Shown: positions 23,998 through 35,237 of the stretch, piece by piece
How positions within the stretch are numbered: position 1 is the stretch's first letter
How the letters are laid out: each line of letters starts with the position of its first letter
From: Amphimallon solstitiale
Lineage: Eukaryota; Arthropoda; Insecta; Coleoptera; Scarabaeidae
Length of the DNA: 64,000 bases
Reading direction: 5' to 3'
Assembly: GCA_963170755.1 (NCBI GenBank)
Contig: OY720680.1
Coordinates: 66,675,294-66,739,293 of the forward strand
Translations under genes and position numbers: made by a program
The notes under the pieces: model-generated
Seen by the model: the letters and a program-made list of their open reading frames with translations, nothing else
Told to the model about the DNA's origin: nothing
Databases searched by the model: none

Positions 23998-25175
23998 ACA
24001 ATCATTTAAGATGAAATAAAAAAACTTGAAATTATGTCGAGTTGTTGATTTTAAATATGACCAAATCCGAATGTAACATCAGTATCGCATTACCCATGTA
24101 TTTATTAGTCATTAACCAATGACATTGCCTGCAGTTCAGTCAACTTTATTTGTGAAAGATGTTGATGTTAAAGTAGCGAATCTACCTGGTGAAATGTTAT
24201 GGTATAAGAGAAATCTTGTATAAAAACATCCTAGGAGTTCTTTACGCCAGCGAACAAGTGAACTCAATGTTCCTCATATATTATTGTAAACAATTTATAA
24301 AGCGAATAAAATTTATCCATGCTGTAGATTTAGGAACACCATACAAAATGCAGATCATGCTTTCAGACTCCAGTTCTGTTTATGTGTTGGTGAGAACACT
24401 ATGGAACACCGCCTTTTTTTTATCAGAATTTAATGTTAGTGATGAAGCAACGTTTTCGACAAGCTTTACATAGTTCTTCGTTAAAATTGTCAGCTTCCAA
24501 CGGGTCCAATTTTAGTGAATGTTTTAGTGATGCTAAGTGACGTTGTACGTTCGATTTTTGGGCATTCTGTAACGATATTTTACAGACTTTGCAATAAATT
24601 TCGGAATCACTGACAATGGACATACAATCAGTATGACCCTTAATCCAACTCGCCATTGTTTCACGATGCCATTCTCGACGTTCTTCCATATCATAGTAAC
24701 ATAAACAATGTTCTACATCTAAATAAATGATAACTAATAATGTATGGGTATGTTACTGAAACTTAACGAAATCCAGTGCACACTTACGTCAAGATAATTG
24801 GGAAAAGTAGATCCAATGAAACGATATTAAACAGGAACTATTACAAAAATTACAAAGTATATAATTAACAGTCAAAACACTGAAAAAACGAAACTATCTC
24901 TCCGTACCTTATTTATCTTACGAAATATAAGGTAAATAGAATTAATTTTAAAAACTCGTCACCTTTCTACCTACGCCCATGAAAAAAGGAATTTAAGAGT
25001 AAAATCGTGCTATTTAGTAACTGCGTGATGTTTACATTATTTCTTTACTCGGTCGTAATTTCAACCTGGTACGCCCGGTCTATATTAATAATGTAATATA
25101 ACATTCAGATTTAGTCATATTTAAAATCAAAAGCTCGACATAATTTCAAGCTTTTTATCTTAAATGATTACTTTT
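23998..25175. mobile_element. Element with ~75-80-bp inverted repeats, hAT fragment inside
   Basis: The left repeat (about 23,998-24,085; AATCATTTAAGATGAAA, later CTTGAAATTATGTCGAG) is the inverted complement of about 25,097-25,172. Long inverted repeats of this kind are typical of Tc1/mariner relatives. The plus-strand frame near 24,430 reads FNVSDEATF, compatible with the first catalytic motif of such a transposase, but it is interrupted at once by a minus-strand hAT fragment (24,440-25,092). Target duplication could not be defined. Confidence 0.55.
24440..25092 (-). pseudogene. hAT fragment: BED finger start plus leader (family H)
   Basis: The minus-strand frame starts MEERREWHRETMASWIKG at 24,689 and has a zinc finger with CKVC...QRHLASLKH, then LDPLEADNFNEELC, where it breaks off at the boundary. 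The sequence upstream to 25,092 matches the leader of the copy at 40,290-41,100. It is the N-terminal ~80 residues of the same transposase that is complete (though broken) at 59,973-61,366; the finger resembles that of CGGBP1-like hAT-derived proteins. No hAT terminus is present. Confidence 0.8.
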
Positions 25176-26781
25176 TTTTTTATTGATCGAAAGGAGTTTC
25201 GATACAATCAAAATTTTTTCTTCTAAAAACTCTTATTAAAATATTTTTCCCTATAGGAAACCATATCAGTTTACTCACTGTACTCAAAAATAAAAATAAT
25301 TTTGTGTTTTTGTTTTCACGCCTTTTCCTTACTTAAAAACATGATATTAGATTTCTTAAAGTCTAGCTACTACCCCCGCAGATGTATAATCTTATGATCA
25401 GAAACTTACGGTATGGTCAGACATAAATAAATAAACAATTAATACTATTTTTAATGCCAGTATATTGTTAGAGTATTTTAAATTAAACTTGAAAAGCAAA
25501 AGGAATTTTCAATTTGGACTCCTGGAGTGGGGCACGCGATAAAACATTCGCAAATACACACGAGGAGATGAAAATTATAATGAAGGCGTTGAATACATAA
25601 ACAAATGACAACAGCTTAATTAAGAAGTGCAAATTATGGGTCCAATGTTGTTTTCGGCAAGAGCACAGTGCCAATACAAACAAGCCAAAATTCCCAGATC
25701 AAGAACCATTATGTTGGAGATCGTTTTTCTTCAACTTTTAACATTTCAGTCGTCTTCTTATTCTTCTTGTATTTAAACCATTTCGTCTGGTGGGTGTTTT
25801 ATATTGTACATATGCGTATACACATTGAACGTGCTCACGGGGTCATCACCGATTTAAAAATAACACCCTCTCAGACATATTTTAGTTAGTTTCGTTTGGA
25901 TAAGTCAAGTTAATCGTGTCCGTTCCTTCTCTTTCTCCGGAGAGATATCTTTGGTGCGAGCGTCGGAACGAATCAGAAGAAAAATTAAAGGAAAAAAGAC
26001 AAGACAGTTTCTTTTCATTGCGGGGTTGTGAACCCCGTAGGAAAAAACGTGACCGCACGTTTGTGTACATGCGTATTTTTAGCGAATTTTAGTTTGCTTT
26101 TTCTTGACGTGTTTTTGCTGTTGGAAAAGAATAATAACGGGCGAAATTTTACGACTCGCGCACATTTTTCATTAATTGATGTGTCTACACATCCCAACGC
26201 GTTGCATTTTCGGCGAATCCATTAAAAAGAATGGACGAGAAAAAAAATAGTGGAAAATGAATCAGGAGAGATTTGGTTGCACGGATGAGAATTCAAGACG
26301 TGAGGAATTTAATACGTTTTTAAAAATACTTTTTATACTACTGAAGCTTTAAATAAAAGTAACCCTACAGGATATATGACACTAGCTTCTGACCGTTTTG
26401 CGACTGAGGTTAAGGCAGGTTGTCCACTAAACAGAGAAATGTGTACCAAGAAATTGAAAAAACATTGATATCATCGGTCTGTAAACAACATTGAACTAAA
26501 CCGGGTGTCCCAACGAAGGGTTAAAGTCCTTTATTGGTATAGTTTATATAACGAAACAGACGAGGTACATACGTTATTAACAGTTACTCTGGTCGAAGCA
26601 ACATTAAATTACATAAATTACTAACAATTCTTGTAATTAGAGAATACATGCTATGTAGTTTCTAATTGGGCTCAAATGAAAAAAAAAATTAAGTAATTTC
26701 TTAAAAATTATTTATTAATATTGTTGCACAACACAATACACAATAAACTAAAATAAGGAACAAAAAAGACAATACAAAAAA
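25176..26781. other. No recognisable gene
   Basis: A less AT-rich patch at 25,900-26,220 includes a small hairpin (GGGGTTGTGAACCCC) but no convincing coding frame. ACCGGGTGTCCCAACGAAG at 26,497 resembles a mariner-type terminus without a visible partner. Confidence 0.4.
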
Positions 26782-28045
26782 CTAGTTAGAATTTCGAAAA
26801 TACAATCGCGGAAATATCAAAGCATCCAATGTTTGACTTCCAAGTCTGTTTCGTAGTTTAATGCCAACATAAGCAGCAGTTGGAAACGCTCGCTCAGGTT
26901 CTACACTGGTTGGAGGAATAGACAATAGATATTTATATGCTAATTCTAAGTGATATCCACGAACTCCCCCATTTTCGAACAGACTCATTTCGTGTTTAAT
27001 ACTATTTACCGATTAATTTTGTACTTCATGATCTGGAGATTCCATGCCGTCATTAATTTCCAGCTGTTAAATTTTCCTTTAGTATCAATTGGGGTAGGGA
27101 GGTCTGCTGCCTTGCCTCATCATCTGTTTGGGATCCTGACCTTTCTTCCTTTTCCATGTCACCTCGACTATTTAGTCTTTTAACAATACTCTTTATTTGC
27201 TTGCTCACTAAAGCCTGTGTAGGAACTGAAAATAAGTCAAGCCATTCTAAATGCGATAATAACTGATTTTCATCATATTTTCCTGAATTTTGTAAATAAT
27301 TCAACACACCAGTTAAATCATCACTTCGTCGTTGCTTTATACGTTCCATGTTTTCATTTTATTGGCGACTGCTGAGTTTTTGCTAGACAATTGTTTCATA
27401 AGAAATTTCAAAGCGGCATCAACTGTGCATAAATTAGCATCTCGCCGACAGATTGCTTCTACTGTTAATTTAATTGGGCTCAGCACATTAACAATTTTAT
27501 TTGCCAAGTCAAAATCAGCATCTTTTAAACGAATTGGTAGATTGAGATCCATAAGAGCTTTTTGAATGCAGGTTTTTAAAAGAGAAAATCGTTCCACCTG
27601 GTTTTACAGTCCAAAAGAAGTGACAGCTCTTTTTCATGTTCAAACTTCACATATTTTTGAAGTACTGTTTCATTTTTCAATGGTGGTCTTTTGAAATACA
27701 CTACAACTTTGCGAATTTTCTTTATCAGCTCATTAATGTTTACATCTTTTGTTAACTCTGGTATGTGTTCTCGCGCAAGTTCATTTTGTGATGGTTCATT
27801 TATAGTATCATCTGAGTCTGAGGTAGGGCTGTCTTGCCTATCTTGCAAATAATTCTTTTTTTTATAAAGCACATCACAGACGATCAAATTGATACCATGC
27901 GCGAGACACACTTGTTGTTCAGTGCATTTATCATAACGTTCGGTCCATCGGTGACAATAGCCACGATATCAGTTTCCAGGGAAATATCAAATTTACTTAG
28001 ACGCTCTTTCAATATACGAAAACAATCTTCAGCTGTCATTCGGGA
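26782..28045 (-). pseudogene. hAT-family transposase relic with C-terminal dimerisation region
   Basis: Read right to left: ERLSKFDISLETDIVAIVTDG (about 27,950), then VCLAHGINLIVCDVLYKK. A long stretch follows with KYVKFEHEKELSLLLDCKTRW and IRLKDADFDLANKIVNVLSP. The end, at 26,785-26,980, reads LAYKYLLSIPPTSVEPERAF, the hATC dimerisation motif. At least four frame changes are needed. The N-terminal finger is missing: to the right the sequence passes into a mariner relic. The protein family is a hAT lineage distinct from the two at 6.8 and 10.2 kb. Confidence 0.8.
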
Positions 28046-28099
28046 TCAAAAAACGGCCGGGATCCCGAGATCCCAGGATTCTGGATTCCGGGATTATAT

Positions 28100-28835
28100 T
28101 CTCTAGTCGTGGTGCAAAATCTACAAATTGTCTCTCCAAAGTTAGTTTTTTTTCTCGGATTGACTCACGCAAATTGCGCAAAACTGGTAAGTAATACTCC
28201 TTGTTTATTGTATGGCCGGTCATTAAAAAATCTTGATAAACTATTCCATCCTAGTCGAAAAAGACTGTTAAAAGGAGTTTCACATTTGACGTGCTTTCTT
28301 AGGTCTAGGCTCCTCAGAAAACTTCCACTGAGACGACTGAGCTTTCGTTTCGACATCATACCCGTATACCCACGTTTCATCACCAGTTATAACACGTTTG
28401 ATCAAGTGTGGATCCTCAGCGATGTCACTAAGCATTTGATTAGCGACGATTACGCGATGCTATTTTGGTTGAAAATTCAGCAGTTTAGAGACAAATTCTG
28501 CCGCAAATTTTGTTTATGTTTCATTAGTAAAAGTGGATTCATATGACTCATATGAAATTCCCATTTCTTCATCAACCTCCCATTTTCAATACTGGTGGAC
28601 GTGCGAGTACGTCCAGACTTCTCGTCATCTTCAATGCCATCTCCAACCTCCTTAAAGCGGCAGTACCATTCATAAACTCGTGGTTGTGAGATAGCATTAT
28701 CGCCAAAGGCCTTCTTTAATATTTTAAACTCTTCACTGCACTTAATTCCGCTTTTAACACAAAATTTCAGACAAATTCTTTGAACCGATTTCGCCACACA
28801 AACAATTAGCCGAACACACAGAATAACGATCACTT
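28100..28835 (-). pseudogene. mariner transposase relic
   Basis: Minus-strand translation from about 28,790 reads QRICLKFCVKSGIKCSEEF, then SQPRVYEWYCRFKEVGDGI and DDEKSGRTRTSTS, the paired helix-turn-helix region of classical mariner. DPHLIKRVITGDETWVYGYD with the first catalytic D follows near 28,370, then SSQWKFSEEPRPKKARQ and HTINKEYYLPVLRNLRESI. The C-terminal third with the remaining catalytic D residues is absent, and there are stops and frameshifts. It abuts the hAT relic on its left. Confidence 0.85.
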
Positions 28836-29464
28836 ATTCGCTCGCCAAACACAAACCAAGCGTCGCAGTTGTGTCAAGTAAGTGAAGTGTGTGTCACTAA
28901 CAGTGCTGTCAACACAAAAAAATTAATCAATCCGTTAGATTCAATACAGCGGGCGTAATTTGAAATTTCTTGTTTCAATCTGATCATACCTCGTATGTAT
29001 TCAGTACAAGAGAGAGATTACAATTGGTCACGGCGTTTTTGTTCTTTTTGTGTCACCTGACAGGAAGGTAACAGACCAATGCACGAAGAAGAAGGATTAA
29101 AAAAGAGTAATCAATCTGGCAACGGTGAACTTTCTTAAAGAATTTATTGTTTGATAATATCAGGAACGGTTAAGTAGGCTAAGTGAAAAACGTGCCACAT
29201 TCTAAAAAGAAATTTGCGAGTACTTTCTCACTTTCCCTTTTAAGTTGAAATTGTGCTGCCGACACAGTTTTACTACTAGCCGTTGTCTGACACAAGAGAT
29301 CGCAGAAGAGGAAGTGCATGAATATGTATGTATGTATATCACCAAAGATAAGAGCCTTATATTTAAAACTCCTAGTACACATACATATTGTTGTGAATCT
29401 GAATAAATTAACATAAAAGTTCACGCAATATAAAAATTACATTTTTGCTTAAATGATTATAATC
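28836..29464. other. No recognisable gene
   Basis: Contains possible outer sequence of the mariner relic up to about 28,920 and otherwise AT-rich DNA. No terminal repeat pair was identified. Confidence 0.35.
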
Positions 29465-29933
29465 TACAGGGTGTCTCTAAAAGGTCTTTAAACAACTCTA
29501 CCACGTATTTTTCGGACCAAAATAAACCGATTTAGCAAAACTTGGCTTAGTCAAAGTTGCTTAGTTTGTGCGCAATACGGTCCTGAAGTTGCAGTTGGAA
29601 AATTGTTTTTTTGTTATAAATTTGAAACGGCTGGAGCGATTGCGCTAAATTTTGTCACGTTTACATAGTTTTATGAGTCAAGAAATTCTGTATCAAAATT
29701 GTGATAGTAATCAATCCATTGGCGGAGAACCTGCGTTTATAAATATTAAAACATTTCCATTTTCTACGCCAATGGATAAAAAAGAGTTTGTCTATAAAAT
29801 TTAGATTAAGTGTCTTAAGTACAAGAAAAAAGATACTCTTGGTAAGACTCGAAAAATTGCATCGTTTTCTCAAAAATCGCATTTTAAGATTTGAGAACAT
29901 TAACTAGAGGACGGCAGCGCATACTGTGTGCTC

Positions 29934-30015
29934 CATGTACATGTATCTTTAAGCCGTGTACACGTGTCTTAGGCCGTTTAGACGTCTCTTTAAACTATGT
30001 ACACGTCTTTTGACG
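29934..30015 (+). repeat. Four ~20-bp repeats inside a 134-bp insertion of the left arm
   Basis: Units start near 29,934, 29,955, 29,975 and 29,996 and share a GTACACGTGTCTTA-like core that is itself nearly palindromic. They lie in the stretch 29,890-30,023, which has no counterpart in the right arm of the transposon. Confidence 0.65.
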
Positions 30016-30110
30016 TCGTTTTTGAATTGATAATTTTTTTTTGTAAAATGTTTTCTTTTTTAAAAAATACAGAACGGCCAATACCAGATAGGTTAAAACA
30101 AAAAGGCACT

Positions 30111-30371
30111 GGTTTACAAAAAAGATATTCTATTTATCTCGACAATTGATGCAAAAAATGCTATTTTTTTTATGTTTTTTTATGTTTTAAGAATTCCACT
30201 TGTGCCCTGCGTTTTGAAAAATACATATGTTTGTATTATATGGTTTACAAAAAGATTTTCTATTTATCTCGACAATTGATGCAAAAAATGCTATTTTTTT
30301 GATGTTTTTTTTTTTGTTTTAAGAATTCCACTTGTGCCCTGCGTTTTGTAAAATACATATGTTTGTATTTA
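30111..30371 (+). repeat. 131-bp tandem duplication upstream of the transposase
   Basis: The segment starting GGTTTACAAAAA at 30,111 is repeated from 30,242 with only a few differences. The right arm has one copy of the related sequence. The second copy ends about 105 bp before the start codon, so it may lie in or near the promoter. Confidence 0.85.
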
Positions 30372-30476
30372 GTTGTTATTGTTGGTTTCCATAGTTATGA
30401 CTATTTGAATATTTGACAACGACTTTTCTGGATTTTCAAAAGTGTTTTCCATCATTACTTTTATTTTCGTTTTGTC

Positions 30477-31562
30477 ATGGCTGTTCAATACACCAACGAA
30501 GAATATACCGATATGTTATTAGTATATGGATATTGTCAAGGCAATTGTGCCGAGAGTGTTAGAGTATATTCGGAACGGTTTCCAAATCGTCGTGTTCCAA
30601 GTCATCCAACGTTTGCCGCAGTAGAGAGACGCCTTCGAGAAACCGGTCGCTTAGCTCCTGTAACAGCAAACTATGGCAGGCAGCGCTTTGTGAGGCAACC
30701 TGAAGTAGAAGAAGAAATTTTAGACTGTGTTCAAGAAGATCCGGAACTGAGCGTTAGACGAATAGCTAGAGAAATTGCAGTATCTAAAGATGTGGTCAAT
30801 AGAGTAATTAGAGAACAATTATTACATCCATACCATAGGATTCGAGTTCAAGACCTCTTACTTCAAGATCCTGAAAGGCGCCTAAATTTTTGCCGGTTTA
30901 TTGAACATAAAAGAGCAAGAAATTTAAACTTTTGCAAAAAAATCTTATTTACCGACGAAGCTTGTTTTACAAGAAGAGGGATAACGAACTTTCATAATGA
31001 ACATGTTTATGCAGAGGAAAATCCACATGCCATTAAAATTAACCATTTTCAACATGAATTTAAAATGAATGTATGGGCTGGAATAATCGGAAATTTTATT
31101 ATTGGACCTGTCAGACTACCGCAAAGATTAATTGGAGAAGCCTATTTGATTTTTTTACAACATACTCTTCCGGACTTGTTAGATGATATACCGCTAGATA
31201 TTCGACGGAATATGTGGTTTATGCACGATGGTGCACCACCACATTTTTCGATGAACGTACGACACTACTTAAACCATCACTTTCCAAATAGATGGATCGG
31301 TAGAGGTAATGACGCTCCTGTACAATGGGCACCTCGAAGTCCAGATCTGAATCCTCTGGATTATTTTTTTTGGGGACACCAGAAATCCATTGTTTACAAT
31401 ACACCTGTAAATAATGAAGAAGAATTGTGGCAACGTATTCAAGAAGCAACCAATAATCTCAGAGGTGATGTAGAAGTTTTGCAAAGAGTTCAATTTAATT
31501 TCCTCCGGCGAATAGACCTTTGTATTCACGAAAATGGTAGACATTTTGAACACCTTTTATAA
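30477..31562 (+). CDS. Tc1/mariner-like DDE transposase, DUF4817 type, intact (361 aa)
   Basis: A transposase that would cut and paste its own element by binding the inverted repeats in the nucleus. Residues 8-60 form the DUF4817 helix-turn-helix (YTDMLLVYGYCQGNCAESVR), and residues 75-120 a second one (LSVRRIAREIAVSKDVVNRV). The catalytic triad is complete: D160 in LFTDEACF, D251 in FMHDGAPPHFS and D290 in PRSPDLNPLDYFFWG, with 38 residues between the last two. The ATG at 30,477 is the first in frame; no intron is needed. The end ENGRHFEHLL and the nearby AT-rich tail are typical. The same family occurs in broken form at 17,073-20,163 and 55,480-55,980. Whether it is transcribed cannot be told from sequence. 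Confidence 0.93.
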   Translation: MAVQYTNEEYTDMLLVYGYCQGNCAESVRVYSERFPNRRVPSHPTFAAVERRLRETGRLAPVTANYGRQRFVRQPEVEEEILDCVQEDPELSVRRIAREIAVSKDVVNRVIREQLLHPYHRIRVQDLLLQDPERRLNFCRFIEHKRARNLNFCKKILFTDEACFTRRGITNFHNEHVYAEENPHAIKINHFQHEFKMNVWAGIIGNFIIGPVRLPQRLIGEAYLIFLQHTLPDLLDDIPLDIRRNMWFMHDGAPPHFSMNVRHYLNHHFPNRWIGRGNDAPVQWAPRSPDLNPLDYFFWGHQKSIVYNTPVNNEEELWQRIQEATNNLRGDVEVLQRVQFNFLRRIDLCIHENGRHFEHLL

Positions 31563-32257
31563 TATTTTTTCTTTTTTTTTTTTAAAATCATTGTTTCATT
31601 TTCATTATTTCATTGTTTAATTGTTAATAATTCTCTGTTGTCCACCAACCAGAACACAATTGGAATTTATATGAAAAAACATTATTAAAAAAATAGCATC
31701 TTTGTATTAATTGACGAAATAAACATAATATCTTTTTTATTAACTAGTGCCTATTTGTTTTGTCCTATTTGGTATTGGTCGTTCCGTATTTATTAAAAAA
31801 GAAAACATATCATAAAAAAATTGTTAACAATTCTTAAAATGCGATTTTTGAGAAAACGATGCAATTTTTCGAGTCTTACCAAGAGTATCTTTTTTCTTGT
31901 ACTTAAGACACTTAATCTAAAATTTTATAGACAAACTCTTTTTTATCCATTGGCGTAGAAAATGGAAATGTTTTAATATTTATAAACGCAGGTTCTCTGC
32001 CTATGGATTGATTACTATCACAATTTTGATACAGAATTTCTTGACTCATAAAACTATGTAAACGTGACAAAATTTAGCGCAATCGCTCCAGCCGTTTCAA
32101 ATTTATAACAAAAAAACAATTTTCCAACTGCAACTTCAGGACCGTATTGCGCACAAACTAAGCAACTTTGACTAAGCCAAGTTTTGCTAAATCGGTTTAT
32201 TTGGGTCCGAAAAATACGTGGTAGAGTTGTTTAAAGACCTTTTAGAGACACCTTGTA

Positions 32258-32871
32258 TATTGATGAGTGTAAGGTGTTAACTGATTGTATATGAATAAAG
32301 TAACCCGTGTGGAGTTACGGACATTCTGTGTGTCATCTGATTAATTGATATGCTTAATATGTATATAAAATAAAGTAATTAATGATATTATGTGTGAAAA
32401 TGTTACACATAACTAGAGAATTGCAATTCACGAACTCCTTCCATCATGAAAAATATTTGTGGACGGTGTTGGGTTTCCCTTGTCCGATTTGATCAACATC
32501 ACCATGAGAGGTGATTTGTGTTTTAAATTATCTATTATAGAGAGAAGAAGGTGAATAAATCATCAAAAATTGCTCAATTTTATTTACGGATGTTTCTGAA
32601 CCAAAAATGATTTTATTATGTTGTAGATCTTTGAACCCCAGTAGTCAACATTGCCTTGAATAGACTTAAGGCGATGGTAAGGAGTCAGCCTGTCATTTCT
32701 TTTTCTTGTATTATAGTGGTGACGCACTTCATTGTTTCAAAAAAAAACTATCTATAACATTCTTTGTATTCCATATCGAAATTTGTATTGACTTTTAACG
32801 TGTAAATATTGACAGTAGACATGATATAAAATATAAGTCAAATGCCTATCGGGGCTTCATTGGCAGGTACT
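32258..32871. other. No recognisable gene
   Basis: Spacer between two complete transposons; AT-rich, without long frames or repeat partners in this window. Confidence 0.4.
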
Positions 32872-32873
32872 TA

Positions 32874-35235
32874 GGGGAAACCGGGGTTGAAAGTAATAGA
32901 GGTCGGTTGTAACACCTCTTGTAGTTTTTTAGTTTTTGTTAGATGACGCGGTAAGGCTTAGTACAGCGTTTAAAAACATCAAACTCTCGACACGCAGTTT
33001 TGTTTTTCTGTTGTCGTGGAGAATACGTTCAAGACAAAACTCGTCTTTGCTTTTCGGCTTAAAGTAAATTTGCTCTGTGTTCTTCCGAGTAGTTTTACCA
33101 GAAGCTGTTGAATATCAATCAAAAGGTACGTTGATTATTTAAGTCTATTTTAAGTGTTACAACCAACCCCAACATATTTTCCATTATTATATTAGGTACC
33201 TACTTTTATTAGTTACATAGTAGGTGTTCTATTTGTAGATGAGAACTTATGAAAGAAAAACAAATAGAGGAACTGCCTCCTCCGATGTGATAAAAAAGGC
33301 AGTTTTGTTGGTCACCGACGAAAACAGGCCCATTAGAGCAGTAGCAAAAGAGTTAGATATTTGTCATGTTACACTTTTTCGCTATGTAAAAAAGAAGAGA
33401 CAAACTGGAAGAGATTCCGATAGAACTGGCTATATTCCAAACAGGCAAATTTTCAACGAGGGGCAAGAGGCAATTTTATGTGACTACTTAAAGAAATGTG
33501 CAAGAATTTACTTTGGACTGACGCCAGCTGATGTTCGGAAGCTGGCTTACGATTGTGCACTTCACCACAAAATAAAAGTTCCTGCAACGTGGACCACGAC
33601 CGAGAGGGCTGGAACCGAATGGTTTACCTTATTCCTAAAACGAAATCCCACTTTATCAATTCGCGTACCTGAGGCTACAAGTTTAAGCCGGGCCACATCT
33701 TTCAATAAGACAAATGTCAAGAATTCTTTTGATAAGTTGGAGGCTGTTTTGAAAAAATACAACTTAAGACCATCACAAATCTGGAACATGGATGAAACCG
33801 GCGTGACCACAGTCCAGAAGCCTAGAAAGATAGTCGCACCAAAAGGAGTCAAGCAGATTGGAGCATTAACATCTGGGGAGCGCGGTACTTTGGTCACTCT
33901 TGCCGCCTGCGTTAATGCAACGGGATATTCAATTCCGTGCATGTTTATTTTCCCCAGAAAGTTTTACAAGGAACATTTTGTACGAGATTGTCCCATAGAT
34001 TGTATCGGCACTGCAAACCCTTCAGGGTGGATGACTACAACCGATTTTCGAATTTTTATGCAACATTTCATCAAATCTGTAAGGCCGACCCCTTCATCTC
34101 CAGCACTTCGCCTTCTTGACAATCACCAGTCTCACCTTGTCATTTCCACCCCATAGCTCGCACAGCCTCCAGTCTCTAGATGTCGGTGTATATGGGCCAT
34201 TCAAGACCTATTTAGCTACATATCAAGATGCATGGATGCATAATAATCCTGTAAAAGTGATGACGGTCTACGACTTACCATCAATCGTGAAGGAAGCAAC
34301 AACCCTAAATAATATCATGAAAGGTTTCTCAAAAAACGGAATTTATCCTTATAATAGAGAAATCTTTCAAGATTCGGACTTTGCAGCGGCCTTTGTGACA
34401 GATCGTCCAATGCCTGAGAGTCCCGAAAGTGCCATAAATGCCGATGAGCCATCACTAGACATTAATCCTGAAATTGCTGAATCTTCGAGTTGCCACGAGA
34501 TTGCGAGACCAATGCAAGAGACAAAAGTTGAAGTTGCTGAACCCTTGTCTAGGCCAGGATCCAGTTCTGAATTCTCACATGAAAGCCTAAAGACATTTCC
34601 AAAAGCACTGAAAAGAAAACAAACGACTAGAGGGCGTAAACGCCGTGTGACTGCAATATTAACAGACACTCCCGAAATGAATGCATTGAAGGAAGAATAA
34701 AAAAAATAGAACGGTTGTAAACAAAGAAAAGAAGAAACAAGTGACCAAACAAATATTCAATGATGAAAGCGACAGTGACAAAAATGAAGAAGAAGACGAG
34801 GAGGAAACATTGTGCCTCATGTGGTGTGAATCCTATTCAAGTAGTTTGCCTGCATGGGGAGCAATGCGATGTAAATTATGGGCTCATGTTAAATGTGTTA
34901 GAAATAAAAAAATGTCCTTATGCAGAAATTGCGACTCGGACGATAGTTTGTCAGATTGAATAATTTTCTTTAATTTTTTTTTTGTCAAAGAATTTCCAGA
35001 TTAGGACTTATAAACAATGGTATCAAACAATAGTTTTGTTGATAAATTATATTAAAAAACCTACCTGTTCATGTTAATTATTTCAATAATCAGCTGTTAC
35101 ATCTTACCCCAATGGCTGTTACTTTTTGCATTTTTTTTTGTTACCATGCTTAACAAATCATATCAAATAAGTATTAAAAGAATTAAAAACAAAAATTAAA
35201 AACATAGAAATGTTACTTTCATATCCGGTCTCCCC
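32874..35235 (+). mobile_element. pogo-like (Tigger/jerky group) DNA transposon
   Basis: Ends are GGGGAAACCGGGGTTGAAAG and, inverted, GGGGAGACCGGATATGAAAG, each next to TA (32,872-32,873; 35,236-35,237). Related GTTACA...ACCCC motifs recur inside both ends (for example near 33,159 and 35,097), as expected for transposase-binding sites. The single gene encodes a pogo-type transposase with two frameshifts. Length is 2,362 bp. Confidence 0.85.
33239..34959 (+). pseudogene. pogo-like transposase with C-terminal zinc finger, frameshifted
   Basis: The frame starts MRTYERKTNRGTASSDVIKK at 33,239. A psq-type helix-turn-helix (residues ~15-55) is followed by a DNA-binding segment and the DDE core: D185 in WNMDETGV and D294 in LLDNHQSHL. 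A deletion/frameshift right after that runs the first frame to a stop at 34,156. The protein resumes in another frame with TLSFPPHSSHSLQSLDVGVYG, whose D is the likely third catalytic residue, and ends NALKEE at 34,700. A Cys-rich PHD-like finger (LWAHVKCVRNKK, CRNCDSDDS) follows in frame pieces to 34,959. The frameshift breaks the active site, so this copy should be dead although most of it is well preserved. Confidence 0.88.
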
Positions 35236-35237
35236 TA

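Larger units (their letters stand above)
29467..32255 (+). mobile_element. Complete Tc1/mariner-superfamily transposon with intact transposase
   Basis: Bounded by CAGGGTGTCTCTAAAAGG and its inverted partner and flanked by TA on both sides (29,465-29,466; 32,256-32,257). The outer inverted repeats (29,467-29,889 and about 31,831-32,255) are over 420 bp and nearly identical. Homology continues inward (30,024-30,230 against about 31,640-31,830) after a 134-bp insertion unique to the left arm. The single gene at 30,477-31,562 is open. Long, nearly identical arms and an undamaged gene suggest a young, possibly still mobile copy. Confidence 0.9.

Noticed and set aside
24189..24473. 94-codon plus-strand gene
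   Set aside because: Only the last nine residues (FNVSDEATF) resemble anything, a transposase motif, and the frame runs into an inserted hAT fragment; the rest is probably chance.
28109..28546. 145-codon plus-strand frame
   Set aside because: It lies opposite a clear mariner transposase on the minus strand (VITGDETWVYGYD motif) and has no features of its own.
31219..31553. Minus-strand frames of 76 and 94 codons
   Set aside because: Antisense shadows of the intact transposase at 30,477-31,562.
33562..33942. 126-codon minus-strand frame
   Set aside because: Antisense shadow of the pogo-like transposase, whose catalytic motifs are on the plus strand.
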